A stretch of DNA of 64,000 nucleotides from an uncultured Pelagibacteraceae bacterium (lineage in GTDB: Bacteria > Pseudomonadota > Alphaproteobacteria > Pelagibacterales > Pelagibacteraceae): assembly GCA_902527215.1 (NCBI GenBank), contig CABZOF010000001.1, positions 226,001 to 290,000 on the forward strand. Reading direction: 5' to 3'. A program made the position numbers and the translations under genes. The notes below the pieces were generated by a model. The model saw only the letters and a list, made by a program, of their open reading frames with translations, did no database searches and was not told the DNA's origin. Positions within the stretch are counted from its first letter, which is position 1, and every line of letters starts with the position of its first letter. This document shows, piece by piece, positions 1 to 10,696 of the stretch.

Positions 1-2
1 TA

Positions 3-392
3 ACTAGAAAACTTAATGCAGATGGCTGTCATTTAGGACAAAAAGATATGAATTTAAAAGATGCCTCTAAAATAATTGGAGATAAGATTATTGGTGTCAC
101 CTGTCATAACTCAATTAAACTTGCAAAAGATGCTGTTAAAGCAAAAGCAAGTTACTTGGCTTTTGGTGCTTTCAATACTACAAAAACTAAAAAGGTAAAA
201 TATATTGCAAATATTAAAATTTTAAGAAAAGTAAAAAAAATAACTAATACCCCTATAGTTGCTATTGGCGGTGTAAATTTTGATAATTATAAAAATCTTC
301 TATTGAACAATGCGAATTTTTTAGCTATTTCAGGCTACATTTGGAATAATAAAAAATATAAGCCTTTAGAAGCTATTGAAAGATTAAAATGA
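3..392 (+). CDS. thiE: Thiamine-phosphate synthase-like (ThiE/TenI family), 5' end outside the window
   Basis: Reading frame is open upstream of the listed ATG (TRKLNADGCHLGQKDM...), matching the ThiE DGxHLGQxD motif; AFGAFNTTKTK and VAIGGVN also fit. Confidence 0.75.
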   Translation, partial: TRKLNADGCHLGQKDMNLKDASKIIGDKIIGVTCHNSIKLAKDAVKAKASYLAFGAFNTTKTKKVKYIANIKILRKVKKITNTPIVAIGGVNFDNYKNLLLNNANFLAISGYIWNNKKYKPLEAIERLK

Positions 393-949
393 AAATTAAT
401 GCTGGTGAAATAAGAGTTGGAATGCTTCTCGAATATAGAAATGATTTATGGCAAGTTTTAAAAACTCAACACGTAAAACCTGGCAAAGGTGGTGCATTCG
501 CGCAAGTAGAGATGAAGAGTGTCAACAAAAATACAAAAATTAATGAAAGATTTAGATCAAGTGAAAACGTAGAAAAAGCCTCTTTAGAGGAAGTATCTTT
601 TAACTATCTTTACAATGACGAGAATAATTATTTCTTTATTAACATTAAATCATTCGAACAAATAGAAATCAAAAAAGAAATTATTGGAGAAAAAGGAAAA
701 TTATTAACTGAAAATCTTAAAGTTTCAATTAGTTTTCATAATGAAAATCCTGTCTCAGTTGAACTACCAAACCAAATAAAATGTAAAATTAATTCAACAG
801 ATGTTGCTCTAAAGGGACAAACAGTTTCATCATCTTATAAGCCTGCTACTCTAGACAATGGAATAAACATTCAGGTTCCACCTTTTATAGAAGAAGGTGA
901 CGAAGTGATAATTGATACTAGAAATTTAGAATACATTAAAAAAGTATAA
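389..949 (+). CDS. efp: Elongation factor P
   Basis: VKPGKGGAFAQVEMKSV near the N-terminus, three-domain length of 186 aa, C-terminal GDEVIIDTRNLEYIKKV. Confidence 0.95.
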   Translation: MKINAGEIRVGMLLEYRNDLWQVLKTQHVKPGKGGAFAQVEMKSVNKNTKINERFRSSENVEKASLEEVSFNYLYNDENNYFFINIKSFEQIEIKKEIIGEKGKLLTENLKVSISFHNENPVSVELPNQIKCKINSTDVALKGQTVSSSYKPATLDNGINIQVPPFIEEGDEVIIDTRNLEYIKKV

Positions 950-950
950 A

Positions 951-1691
951 ATGATCTCGATATCACCAAATCTTAATTTAATGATTAAAGCTGCAGAAAA
1001 AGTATCTAAATTAGTAATTCGTGATTTTGGAGAAGTAGAAAAATTACAAGTGTCAAAAAAAGGCCCTCGTGATTTTGTAACGAAAACTGATAAATATGTT
1101 GAGAAAATATTAATTGAAGAACTTAGTAAAACAAAAAAAAATTACTCATTTCTCTCAGAAGAAACTGGGTCAATCCTTAACAAGGATAAAGAGAATATTT
1201 GGATAATTGATCCAATTGATGGAACGACAAACTTTCTTCACGGAATTCCTCATTTCGCAATTTGTATTGCTCTTCAATCTAAAGAAGAAATAATAAGTGG
1301 TTTGATTTTTGATCCAATTAAGGATGAGTTATTCTTTGCTGAAAAAAATAAAGGTGCTTTTCTAAATAGTCATAGATTAAGAGTTTCAAATAAAAATTCC
1401 ATTGATGATTGTTTATTTGCTAGTAATCATGAAGGACTTAAATTTAGCAATTTAAATATGAGGTGTAGTGGATGTGCTGCATTAGATTTAGCTTATGTTG
1501 CATCAGGAAGAATTGATGGTTTTTTTCACAATAAGATTAATTTATGGGATGTGGCTGCTGGAACTTTATTAATTAAAGAGGCAGGAGGTACAGTTAATGA
1601 TATTAATCAATTTCAAACAAATGATATTAATATAAAAGCATCAAGTTCTTCAATAAACAGTCAAATGTTGGAAGCTTTAAAAGAATTTTAA
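951..1691 (+). CDS. suhB: Inositol monophosphatase family protein (SuhB-like)
   Basis: IIDPIDGTTNFLHGIPHFAI and LWDVAAGTLLIKEAGG motifs. Confidence 0.9.
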   Translation: MISISPNLNLMIKAAEKVSKLVIRDFGEVEKLQVSKKGPRDFVTKTDKYVEKILIEELSKTKKNYSFLSEETGSILNKDKENIWIIDPIDGTTNFLHGIPHFAICIALQSKEEIISGLIFDPIKDELFFAEKNKGAFLNSHRLRVSNKNSIDDCLFASNHEGLKFSNLNMRCSGCAALDLAYVASGRIDGFFHNKINLWDVAAGTLLIKEAGGTVNDINQFQTNDINIKASSSSINSQMLEALKEF

Positions 1692-1806
1692 TTAAAAAAA
1701 AATAAGATTTTTAGGATGAGACTAATTATAAAATTTTATAAAAAGTTGTATAATGTTGAAAAAGATGTTTTTTAATTATAACATTAATCAATTAATTTTT
1801 TATTAA

Positions 1807-2796
1807 ATGTCCTCAATGAGAAAAAGTCATATAAGAGATGAAATAAACCTGGTGGATGTATTAATCATTATAGGTAAAAACAAACTAAAAATTGTTTCAA
1901 TCATATTAGTTTTTGTGATTGCAACGTTTATATATGCCTTAAATAAACCTCATACAAAAATATTATACGAAATAACAACTGAAATTAGACCTGTTTCGAC
2001 TTTTGATGAATTTGAGTATGAAAGCTTCAATAGTTATCTTAAAAAATATTATTTAGTAAACCCAAATTTATATTTCATTGATATAAATGAAGCTGATAAA
2101 ACATATATATACTCTGGAATTAATGATTTATCTATTTACAATATAAATAAAATAATTCTTTTAAATTTATTCGTTGATAAAATAAATGAAAATTCATTTT
2201 TTATTAATGCTATAGAAAAATTTAAACTTATTAAAAGAGAGGATTACGAGACCGATGAGGAATTTGAGGATGCTGTTAAGCAATTAGCTTCAAAAATAAC
2301 ATTAACACGTATAAAAAATGATCAAGGTGAGTTTAATTGGAATATTAAATTTCTTACTAATAATAAAAATACTTGGAAAAAATTTTTAATTTTTGTTGAA
2401 CAAAGTGCAAATAGTGAAGTTAAAAAATATCTTATCGAAAAATTTAATCAATTTATCTTAAACGAAGAAAGATTAAATAATTATGAAATTGAAGATATAG
2501 ACCTCATAATCTCAAATACAGTAGATGAAGATGAATTGGACGAACTGAACAAAAAAAAAAATATATTGTTGAAGGATAGGAGATTACAAAGAATAAAGTA
2601 TTTATTTGAAAAAACACCTATTATTAAATCTGAAAAACTATATGCGGCAAAATTAATGATTGGATCATCTAATTATAAAATTTTAGGCGGAAAAATATAT
2701 GGAATGAAAGAAAGGCTTACAATTGCAATTGTGTTAGGTGGAATATTTGCAATACTTATAGTTTTAATCCAAAATTCTATCCGAATCCGTAAATAA
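1807..2796 (+). CDS. Wzz-like chain length determinant / polysaccharide co-polymerase family protein
   Basis: N-terminal DEINLVDVLIIIGKNK followed by a TM helix, long charged middle, C-terminal TM helix; typical Wzz layout. Confidence 0.65.
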   Translation: MSSMRKSHIRDEINLVDVLIIIGKNKLKIVSIILVFVIATFIYALNKPHTKILYEITTEIRPVSTFDEFEYESFNSYLKKYYLVNPNLYFIDINEADKTYIYSGINDLSIYNINKIILLNLFVDKINENSFFINAIEKFKLIKREDYETDEEFEDAVKQLASKITLTRIKNDQGEFNWNIKFLTNNKNTWKKFLIFVEQSANSEVKKYLIEKFNQFILNEERLNNYEIEDIDLIISNTVDEDELDELNKKKNILLKDRRLQRIKYLFEKTPIIKSEKLYAAKLMIGSSNYKILGGKIYGMKERLTIAIVLGGIFAILIVLIQNSIRIRK

Positions 2797-2949
2797 ATTT
2801 TTAATCAATTTAAATTAATTAATTGTTAAGATAATAAAAATAATTCAATTTAGTCAAAATTGATAATTTCTTTATTTTATTAGATAAATTGAGAAAAATA
2901 TATCAAACTTTTAATTGTTTTAGAAAATTCTTTTGTTATAAGTCACGCT

Positions 2950-3177
2950 ATGAAAAAAAATATTCATCCAAATTATCATAATATAAAAGTTGAAATGACT
3001 GATGGAACTCAGTTTGAGACTAAATCAACTTGGGGGGCTGAGGGAGATATATTAAAGCTAGAAATTGATCCTAAGTCACATTCAGCATGGACTGGGGGAA
3101 AACAAAAAATTCTTGATAAGGGAAGAATAAGTAAATTTAATAAAAAATTTCAAAACTTTAATGTAGAAAAAAAGTGA
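2950..3177 (+). CDS. rpmE: 50S ribosomal protein L31
   Basis: [27 protein letters not shown]...[28 protein letters not shown]. Confidence 0.93.
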   Translation: MKKNIHPNYHNIKVEMTDGTQFETKSTWGAEGDILKLEIDPKSHSAWTGGKQKILDKGRISKFNKKFQNFNVEKK

Positions 3178-3740
3178 TGAGTGATGCACCATTAATGCCA
3201 ATGGCTACAGCTGTGTGGCTGGTTGAAAATACGACATTGACTTTCAAGCAAATTGCTGATTTTTGCAAGTTGCATGAAATTGAGGTTCAAGGCATTGCTG
3301 ATGGAGAGGTAGGGAAAGGAATAGTTGGATACAATCCAATAATAGCCAATCAACTGACAAAAGAGGAAATTAACTTATCATCAAATGACCCTAATAGAGA
3401 ATTATCATTAAAAATAAATGATATAGAAATTAAAGATGGAGATAAAAAAATAAAAAAATATGTTCCATTATCTAAGCGACAAGATAAACCTGACTCAGTT
3501 TTATGGTTATTAAAACAGCATCCTAATTTAAAAGATTCTCAAATTGCTAAACTAGTAGGAATTACAAAAAACTCTGCCTCAGCAATAAGAAATAAAAGTT
3601 ATTGGAATTTTAATAATTTAAGTGCCAAGGATCCAGTTGCAATGGGACTATTTACACAAAAAGATTTAGTTGAGGCTTTAGAAAAAGCAGACAGAAGATT
3701 AAAAAGAGAAAAAAAAGAAAAAGAAAAATTAACACAATAA
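3174..3740 (+). CDS. DUF1013 family protein (TrcR-like cell cycle transcriptional regulator)
   Basis: [38 protein letters not shown] and [21 protein letters not shown] are typical of alphaproteobacterial DUF1013. Confidence 0.85.
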   Translation: MMSDAPLMPMATAVWLVENTTLTFKQIADFCKLHEIEVQGIADGEVGKGIVGYNPIIANQLTKEEINLSSNDPNRELSLKINDIEIKDGDKKIKKYVPLSKRQDKPDSVLWLLKQHPNLKDSQIAKLVGITKNSASAIRNKSYWNFNNLSAKDPVAMGLFTQKDLVEALEKADRRLKREKKEKEKLTQ

Positions 3741-3803
3741 GTAAACTGCTAATGATTAAAATTAATAGACATGAAATTGTAAAAGTGTTATCTACTCACT
3801 TTT

Positions 3804-4010
3804 TTGGAGGTGGTTATTAAAATAGAAGTTAAAGATAATAATATTGAACAAGCTTTGAGAGTTTTAAAAAGAAAACTTCAGAGGGATGGATTTTTCAAAA
3901 TAATAAAATTGAAAAATACTTATGAAAAACCATCTGAAAAAAAAAAGAGAATTCTCCAAGAAAATATTAAAAGGGTTAAAAAATTAAATAAGCTTAAAAA
4001 CAGAATTTAA
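3804..4010 (+). CDS. rpsU: 30S ribosomal protein S21 (start codon uncertain)
   Basis: VEVKDNNIEQALRVLKRKLQRDGFF-type S21 core; ORF begins at TTG and the true start may be a nearby alternative. Confidence 0.85.
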   Translation: MEVVIKIEVKDNNIEQALRVLKRKLQRDGFFKIIKLKNTYEKPSEKKKRILQENIKRVKKLNKLKNRI

Positions 4011-4015
4011 AAAAC

Positions 4016-4092
4016 CGCGGGGTGGAGCAGCCTGGTAGCTCGCAAGGCTCATAACCTTGAGGTCGGCGGTTCAAATCCGTCCCCCGCAACCA
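4016..4092 (+). tRNA. tRNA-Met (initiator type), anticodon CAT
   Basis: cgcggggtggagcagcctggtagctcgcaaggctcataaccttgaggtcggcggttcaaatccgtcccccgcaacca: cloverleaf arms, C1 start, CAT anticodon, ggttcaaatcc T-loop, encoded CCA. Confidence 0.95.
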
Positions 4093-4206
4093 AAAAAATT
4101 AAATTATTTCTAATTTTTAAAAATTTTATAAAATTTTTTATACCAGAACATATTTTGACATTGATAAGAAAAGTTAGAAACCTATAAATAAAATTTAAGC
4201 AATAAT

Positions 4207-5385
4207 TTACTTTTGTAAATTAATTTTTCTTAATATCATTTCTAAAGAAATAGGAATAAGCGTTAATAAAGGTAATATTACTGGAAAACGGTATCGCCAA
4301 TCATAATCAATGAGTATGAATGAATGAAAAGCTGCCACGGAAAAAGAAAGTATTAATATAAAGAAAAATATTCTATCCTGAAATTTTATATTTCCTTTTA
4401 AAATTGACAAAATAAATACCGCTAATAATACTAAAATTGTTTGAATGACATTCATGATAATATGTATTAATGAAAAAGTTGATGCATAAGGATTGAAAAA
4501 ATTAATCAATCTTAAAAAGTATACATAAACTACATCAATGAAATTATTAGGTGGATTTACCCAAGTTTCAGGACGATCATGAATGATCATGCCATTTTTA
4601 ACATAGTTATATACAAAATCTTGATAAGCAACTTCATCAAAACTTTTACTGTTAATATTATATTCCATAAAGAAATACAGCAATCCAAAGAAAACAGGCG
4701 TAAAAAGAAATAACACAAACAAAAAAAATATAATCTTTTTGGAAGTTAAGGAAATTTGATATTTTAATACAATAATAAAAATACCTATTGCAAAGATTAC
4801 AGGTATTGAAGATGGCCTAGATGCTAACAATAAAAATATTATCAAAAACAGTTGCATATAGTTAATTTTATTTTTTACAATTGTTCTAATTATTAAATAA
4901 GTTGCAACAACTACAAGAAAGGCATAAGTCATATCAGAAAGTATAAATTTGGGCCAAGTTAAAAAATCAGCAGATATTAAAATTAACGATAGACTCAAAG
5001 ATATTAAGATTGGTCTTACCTTAACAAGTAAAAGACCTTTTGCAAATATTATTAAGGAGAAGAATACTAGTAAAATATTTAATAATAAGAAAGCAAATTG
5101 CCATTCATATCCAAAAATTACTTTACATATAGCCATTAAAAATACAGGTAGTGAGAATAAAAATAACGGTGGTCTATGATCATCTTTTTCTATTGAAAAA
5201 AATTCAAAAAAATTAAAATTATATTTAATTAGTTCGTCTGCCCATCTTGAAAATCTGTGAGAGTCACTAGACATTGAATAACCTAATCTAAGATGATAAT
5301 AGGCTATTAAAGTGGAACATATTAGAATTGAAATTAATAATAACTTATTTCCATATTTCCAATCGCTGGATAAGATATTTTTCAT
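4207..5385 (-). CDS. Polytopic membrane protein, GT-C/PMT-like glycosyltransferase candidate
   Basis: Many TM helices; SDSHRFSRWADEL...DDHRPPLFLF resembles the ArnT/PMT first-loop acidic and RPPL motif. Confidence 0.55.
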   Translation of the reverse strand: MKNILSSDWKYGNKLLLISILICSTLIAYYHLRLGYSMSSDSHRFSRWADELIKYNFNFFEFFSIEKDDHRPPLFLFSLPVFLMAICKVIFGYEWQFAFLLLNILLVFFSLIIFAKGLLLVKVRPILISLSLSLILISADFLTWPKFILSDMTYAFLVVVATYLIIRTIVKNKINYMQLFLIIFLLLASRPSSIPVIFAIGIFIIVLKYQISLTSKKIIFFLFVLFLFTPVFFGLLYFFMEYNINSKSFDEVAYQDFVYNYVKNGMIIHDRPETWVNPPNNFIDVVYVYFLRLINFFNPYASTFSLIHIIMNVIQTILVLLAVFILSILKGNIKFQDRIFFFILILSFSVAAFHSFILIDYDWRYRFPVILPLLTLIPISLEMILRKINLQK

Positions 5386-5411
5386 ATAAGTTTTATAATA
5401 TTTTTAATTTT

Positions 5412-6116
5412 TTAAATTTTAATAAAATATTTATACTTTAATATTGTGAGTAATGCTCTGATTGCATCATAAAACCTAATTTTTTTTCCCTCTTTAACAC
5501 TTCTTCCTTTGTATGATATAGGAACTTCTTCAATTTTCTCATTAAATAATGATATTTTTGTTGTAACCTCTGGACAAAATGCAAAGTCATTTTCTTGTAA
5601 TTTTAGTTTTTTAAAAATGGGATATTTTATTACTTTATAACAGGTATGTGCATCTGTTAAATTTTGATTATTAAAAAAATTTGAAATTATTGTTAATACA
5701 TGATTACCAAAAACTCTGTAATTAGACAAAAAAATATTTTTATATCTTTTTTTATTTAAAACTCTTGAACCATAAATAATGTTATATTTTTTTAACAACA
5801 TTATTTTTATTAATTTATTTAAATCTTTAGGATCATATTCTAAATCAGCATCTTGAATAGCAACAATGTTACCTTTTATAAATGGCAGAGCAGATTTAAT
5901 TGCAGCACCTTTACCTTGGTTTTTAGTATGAAAAACTATTTTATTTACATTTTTAATTTTTTTTAAAATATCTCTTGTCCCATCATAAGAAAAATCATCA
6001 ACAACAATAATTTGTTTATTAAAATAGATATTTTTATTTAATTTTTTTATTATTTTTTTTATATAATTTTTTTCATTAAAAACAGGAATAATAATTGAAA
6101 CCTTATTTTTTGACAT
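5412..6116 (-). CDS. Family 2 glycosyltransferase (DPM synthase-like)
   Basis: VSIIIPVFNEKNYIKKII...VVDDFSYDGTRDIL...NQGKGAAIKSALPFIKGNIVAIQDADLEYDP. Confidence 0.92.
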   Translation of the reverse strand: MSKNKVSIIIPVFNEKNYIKKIIKKLNKNIYFNKQIIVVDDFSYDGTRDILKKIKNVNKIVFHTKNQGKGAAIKSALPFIKGNIVAIQDADLEYDPKDLNKLIKIMLLKKYNIIYGSRVLNKKRYKNIFLSNYRVFGNHVLTIISNFFNNQNLTDAHTCYKVIKYPIFKKLKLQENDFAFCPEVTTKISLFNEKIEEVPISYKGRSVKEGKKIRFYDAIRALLTILKYKYFIKI

Positions 6117-6157
6117 TTCTATAAAGTTATAATCTATGAAAATTTTATTGAAAACTT

Positions 6158-6856
6158 TTAAATCTTAAATTTAGATTTTTTACTATCAATTACAAATGTT
6201 TTAACAGTTTCTATTGTTAACTTATCAAATGATTTTCCAAATTTTTGAATTTTTTCTATAATTGCAGGTGGAACTGTAATCAAATGACAGCCTAAACGTT
6301 TTGCTTGCAAGTAATTATATGGTTCTCTAACACTTGCCCATAAAATTTCTACATTTTTGAATTTTTTTGCTAATTTTATACTTTTTATAAATTCTGGAAC
6401 AGGATCTTTACCTGTATCTGATGCTCTTCCTGCAAATATTGATATTATTACTTTAGTTTTTTTATTTATTACTCTCAAAATTTTTTTTGTCTGATTTGCT
6501 GAATAAACCGCTGTAATGTTAAGTTTAATATTCTTACCATTTAACTCTTTTATAACTTTTCCAGTAAATTTACTTTTTGTATTAATTATAGGAACTTTTA
6601 CATATACATTCTTCCCCCAAGCATTAATTTTAAGTCCTTGTTCAATCATAGTCTTTTCTTCATCTGCAAATACTTCAAACGATACAGGTTTTTTTTTACA
6701 AATTTTGAGTATTTTTTTTGAATACAATTCGTAATCTTTAGCACCTGCTTTTCTCATCAAACTAGGATTGGTTGTAAATCCTTTTACAATTTTCTTTTTA
6801 TTGAATTTTTTTATTGAGTTTAAATCAGCAATATCACAAAAAATTTTGGTACTCAT
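6158..6856 (-). CDS. Transaldolase / fructose-6-phosphate aldolase family protein
   Basis: KIFCDIADLNSIKKF...VKGFTTNPSLMRKAG...NVYVKVPIINT...ISIFAGRASDTG. Confidence 0.9.
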   Translation of the reverse strand: MSTKIFCDIADLNSIKKFNKKKIVKGFTTNPSLMRKAGAKDYELYSKKILKICKKKPVSFEVFADEEKTMIEQGLKINAWGKNVYVKVPIINTKSKFTGKVIKELNGKNIKLNITAVYSANQTKKILRVINKKTKVIISIFAGRASDTGKDPVPEFIKSIKLAKKFKNVEILWASVREPYNYLQAKRLGCHLITVPPAIIEKIQKFGKSFDKLTIETVKTFVIDSKKSKFKI

Positions 6857-6861
6857 TTAAT

Positions 6862-8256
6862 CTATAGATTTTTTGTAATATCTTCAGTCATTTTTTTTGC
6901 ATCCGCAAATAACATTAAAGTATTTTCTTTATAAAATAAGTCATTGTCAATACCTGCATAACCAGGCGATAAACTTCTTTTTACAAATAAAACTGACTTA
7001 CATTTCTCAACATCCAATACTGGCATACCAAAAATTGGACTTTGAGGATCTGTTTTTGCTACTGGGTTTGTTACATCGTTTGCACCAATCACAAACGCAA
7101 CGTCAGCATTTGCAAAATCATTATTTATCTCCTCTAGTTCAAATACTTCATCATAAGGAACATTTGCTTCTGCTAGTAATACATTCATATGTCCAGGCAT
7201 TCTACCTGCAACTGGATGTATTGCGTATGATACTTTAATGTCGTTTTTTTTTAACTTATCAACCATTTCTCTTAAAGCATGTTGGGCCTGTGCTACAGCC
7301 ATTCCATAACCCGGAACTATAATTACTGAGGAGGCATTTTTCATTAAAAAAGCTGCATCATCAGCATTACCACTTTTTACTGGTCTTTGCTCCTTATTTT
7401 GTCTGCTATTTGATTGCTCTGTTGCACCAAATCCACCTAAAATAACATTAAAGAATGATCTATTCATCCCTTTACACATTATGTAAGAAAGGATTGCGCC
7501 TGATGAACCAACTAAAGCACCAGTAATTATTAGAGCAGTATTTTCTAGAGTAAAACCTATTCCTGCAGCTGCCCAGCCTGAATATGAATTAAGCATTGAA
7601 ATTACAACTGGCATATCTGCACCACCAATTGGAATAATAATAAGAAAACCAATTATAAAAGAAACTGCAATTAATATCCAAAATAAATTTGATGATTGGG
7701 TGGCGCACAAATAAAAAGTTAAAATTATAATTATAATTAAAATTAATGCATTTAAAATATGTTGACCTTTAAAAGTTATAGGAGCTCCTGACATTATTCC
7801 TTGGAGTTTTAAAAATGCTATAACTGAACCAGAGAAAGTTATTGCGCCCACTGCTGCACCTATTGACATTTCTATAAGGCTTGCAAGTTTAATATTTCCA
7901 GGTGTACCAAGGTTAAAAACCTCAGGATTTATAAAGGCTGAAATTGCAACAAACACAGCAGCTAAACCAACTAAACTGTGAAATCCAGCAACTAATTCTG
8001 GCATTGCAGTCATAGGTATTTTATATGCAATGAATGCGCCGATACTACCACCTATTACTAGAAAAATTAGTACATAAATAAATCCAGTTGTAAAATTACC
8101 CACAGAAAGAAATGTAACAACAACTGCAATAATCATTCCAATTATTCCAAAGAAATTTCCTTGTCTTGAGGTTTCTGGGGATGACAGTCCCCTTAAAGCT
8201 AGAATAAATAATACTCCTGAAATTAAATATAAAGTTGCTGAAAGGTTTGCAGACAT
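6862..8256 (-). CDS. pntB: NAD(P) transhydrogenase subunit beta
   Basis: Polytopic N-terminus plus dIII domain VIIVPGYGMAVAQAQHALREM...YAIHPVAGRMPGHMNVLLAEANVPYD. Confidence 0.96.
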   Translation of the reverse strand: MSANLSATLYLISGVLFILALRGLSSPETSRQGNFFGIIGMIIAVVVTFLSVGNFTTGFIYVLIFLVIGGSIGAFIAYKIPMTAMPELVAGFHSLVGLAAVFVAISAFINPEVFNLGTPGNIKLASLIEMSIGAAVGAITFSGSVIAFLKLQGIMSGAPITFKGQHILNALILIIIIILTFYLCATQSSNLFWILIAVSFIIGFLIIIPIGGADMPVVISMLNSYSGWAAAGIGFTLENTALIITGALVGSSGAILSYIMCKGMNRSFFNVILGGFGATEQSNSRQNKEQRPVKSGNADDAAFLMKNASSVIIVPGYGMAVAQAQHALREMVDKLKKNDIKVSYAIHPVAGRMPGHMNVLLAEANVPYDEVFELEEINNDFANADVAFVIGANDVTNPVAKTDPQSPIFGMPVLDVEKCKSVLFVKRSLSPGYAGIDNDLFYKENTLMLFADAKKMTEDITKNL

Positions 8257-8259
8257 TAG

Positions 8260-8568
8260 CTACTTATCCTTTTTCTTTTTCTTGTACATTGCCAACATTC
8301 TTTGAGTGACTAAAAATCCTCCAAAAATATTAACAGCAGCTAAAATAATTGCTAAAAATCCGTATATACTAGACGTAGAGAAAATATCTCCATCATTACC
8401 TGACAAAGCAGCAATAATTGCTCCAACTATTATTACAGAGGATATAGCATTGGTTACCGACATTAAAGGAGTATGAAGTGACGGTGTTACACTCCAAACA
8501 ACATAGTATCCTACAAATATTGTTAATATGAAAATACTTAGTCTAAATATAAAAGGATCAATTTCCAT
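8260..8568 (-). CDS. pntAB: NAD(P) transhydrogenase subunit alpha, part 2 (membrane segment)
   Basis: Small membrane protein with GYYVVWSVTPSLHTPLMSVTNAISSVIIVGA. Confidence 0.93.
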   Translation of the reverse strand: MEIDPFIFRLSIFILTIFVGYYVVWSVTPSLHTPLMSVTNAISSVIIVGAIIAALSGNDGDIFSTSSIYGFLAIILAAVNIFGGFLVTQRMLAMYKKKKKDK

Positions 8569-8572
8569 AATT

Positions 8573-9661
8573 TTACTTTATTAATGTTTTTTCAATAATT
8601 TCATCTTCTAAATTAATATTTATTTTATTATTTTCTTTATCATATAAATTAGAAATAAAATTAAATACATTTTTTGAGTATAAATTTGAGGCAGATACTG
8701 GTAATTTATTCAAAATATTTGTTTCACCTAAAATTTTTACCCCATTTTTTTCAACTATTTTGTCAGCCTCTGTAAATGCTGTGTTACCACCTTGAGTTGC
8801 TGCTAAATCATAAATGATCGAACCCTTTTGAAGATTTTTAAACATTTCCTCCTTGATTATTTTTGGTGCTTCTCTTCCAGGAATTAAAGCGGTACAAATA
8901 ATTATATCAATTTTTTTTAAAGTTTCAGAAAGTAGTTCTTCCTGTTTCTTTTTGAATTCTTCAGATGCCTCTTTTGCATAACCTCCATCAGTTTCTAGAT
9001 TTTCAGATCCATCTACGCTTAAAAATTTTCCTCCTAAACTTTCTACCTGTTCTTTTGAAGCCATTCTTACATCAGTTGCAAAAACAACCGCTCCCATTCT
9101 TTTTGCAGTCGCTATTGCTTGCAAACCAGCAACTCCTGCTCCAATAACTAACACTTTTGCGGCGGGTATAGTGCCGGCTGCTGTCATCATCATAGGAATT
9201 GCTCTTTCATAAATTTGAAAAGCCTCAATTACCGCTTTATATCCAGCTAAGTTTGCTTGAGAAGATAATATATCCATTGATTGTGCCCTAGTTATTCTTG
9301 GAAGCAATTCTAAAGAAAAACAATTAATTTTTTTCAATTTTAATTTTTTTAATTTTTGTTCGTTTGAAATAGCATTTAGTGATCCAATTAAAATTTGATT
9401 TTCTTTTAAAAAAGATTGCCTCTCTTCATCTAGAAGTCCTAATTGGACAATAATATCAGCTCTATTAATTATATCTTTTTCGTTTTCTAAAAAATCTACT
9501 CCTAAATTTTTATAATCTTCATCACTAAAACCTAAATGAAGTCCATAATTTTCTGGTAAAGATAATTTTAAACCTAAATTAATGTATTTTTTTGCTATCT
9601 CTGGCGTTATAGCTAGCCTTTTTTCAATTTCTTTGTTTTCTGAAATAGAGACTAAATTCAT
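8573..9661 (-). CDS. pntAA: NAD(P) transhydrogenase subunit alpha, part 1
   Basis: KEIEKRLAITPEIAKKY...ARAQSMDILSSQANLAGYKAV-type motif, AKVLVIGAGVAGLQAIATAKRMGAVVFATDVR. Confidence 0.95.
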   Translation of the reverse strand: MNLVSISENKEIEKRLAITPEIAKKYINLGLKLSLPENYGLHLGFSDEDYKNLGVDFLENEKDIINRADIIVQLGLLDEERQSFLKENQILIGSLNAISNEQKLKKLKLKKINCFSLELLPRITRAQSMDILSSQANLAGYKAVIEAFQIYERAIPMMMTAAGTIPAAKVLVIGAGVAGLQAIATAKRMGAVVFATDVRMASKEQVESLGGKFLSVDGSENLETDGGYAKEASEEFKKKQEELLSETLKKIDIIICTALIPGREAPKIIKEEMFKNLQKGSIIYDLAATQGGNTAFTEADKIVEKNGVKILGETNILNKLPVSASNLYSKNVFNFISNLYDKENNKININLEDEIIEKTLIK

Positions 9662-9677
9662 TAGAGATACAAAACAG

Positions 9678-9803
9678 TTATTTTTGTCTTGCTTTAAATT
9701 TTGGATTTATTTTATTGATGATATAAACTCTTCCCCTTCTTCTAACTAGTTTAGAGTTTAAATCTCTTTTTTTAATAGATTTTAATGAACTTTTAATTTT
9801 CAT
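9678..9803 (-). CDS. rpmJ: 50S ribosomal protein L36 (41 aa, absent from the supplied ORF track)
   Basis: Manual translation of the minus strand: [41 protein letters not shown], an alphaproteobacterial-type L36; overlaps the stop of the upstream epimerase. Confidence 0.9.
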   Translation of the reverse strand: MKIKSSLKSIKKRDLNSKLVRRRGRVYIINKINPKFKARQK

Positions 9804-10687
9804 AATTTGTTGCTTTTAATAATGGAACTTATGTAATCTTGCAATTGTAATTTTCCATATTTTTGAATTATTTTGTTATTATAAGATATTTTAGTTAAAG
9901 CTGAGGCAAATCGTTCACCTGGCCTTGGCCTTAAAAATACTATTTTACTTTCAAACATCTTTGCAACTTGAAGTATTGAATATGAATTTTTATTACTAAT
10001 ACTATAATATTTACATTTGCCAGCTTTAAAAGCTTCATAACAAACAGAAACAGTATCATAAATATGGGTAAACCTTCTTGTTTGGCTTCCTGGTTTAACA
10101 ACACTTAATGGTTTTTTATTTGAATATTGATATTCAAATATTCCAATTACTGTGGCCATATCCCCAGTTTTAATTTGCTTTGGACCATAAACGTTATAAA
10201 AAAAAATAACTTCAAATTTAAAATTAAACCATGTTTTTAAATTTTCTAATAATTCCAAATTTTTTGACTTAGTGAAAGCATAAGGTGAAAGGTTTTTGTC
10301 ATTTCCTTTATTTCCTAAGCTTGCAGAGGTTGCAGAATAAATAAGTTTAATATTATTATCTAAACAAAATTTAAAAACTGCATTTGTACCTATTGAATTT
10401 GATTGATAACATTCATCAAATTTTTTAAAGCTTTGAAAAATTCTAGCAAATTCACCAAAATGAAAGATTGAAACAATTTTTTTTTTATGTTTTTTTAAAA
10501 TTTTATTTATATATAAAGTATCACCTTCTATATAATTAACTCTTTTATTTTTTATGTGATTTTTTTTTGATCCCGAAGAATAATTATCTAGGCTTGTTAT
10601 ATTATATTTTGTTCTTTTTAAAAGGAGTTCTATAAGATTAGAACCAACAAATCCTGCACCCCCAGTTACTATTATGAGATTTTTCAT
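9800..10687 (-). CDS. NAD-dependent epimerase/dehydratase (nucleotide-sugar)
   Basis: [23 protein letters not shown] Rossmann start; [18 protein letters not shown]. Start set to the internal ATG at 10687 because the listed ORF extends into the 5S rRNA. Confidence 0.87.
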   Translation of the reverse strand: MKNLIIVTGGAGFVGSNLIELLLKRTKYNITSLDNYSSGSKKNHIKNKRVNYIEGDTLYINKILKKHKKKIVSIFHFGEFARIFQSFKKFDECYQSNSIGTNAVFKFCLDNNIKLIYSATSASLGNKGNDKNLSPYAFTKSKNLELLENLKTWFNFKFEVIFFYNVYGPKQIKTGDMATVIGIFEYQYSNKKPLSVVKPGSQTRRFTHIYDTVSVCYEAFKAGKCKYYSISNKNSYSILQVAKMFESKIVFLRPRPGERFASALTKISYNNKIIQKYGKLQLQDYISSIIKSNKL

Positions 10688-10696
10688 TTTAGATAA

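Noticed and set aside
4949-5179. 76 aa + strand ORF
   Set aside because: Antisense to the GT-C-like CDS, low-complexity, no recognisable motif.
6516-7238. + strand ORFs of 72 and 113 aa
   Set aside because: Antisense shadows of transaldolase and pntB, which have clear family motifs.
8965-9147. 60 aa + strand Leu/Gln-rich ORF
   Set aside because: Antisense to pntAA; composition is a by-product of the coding strand.
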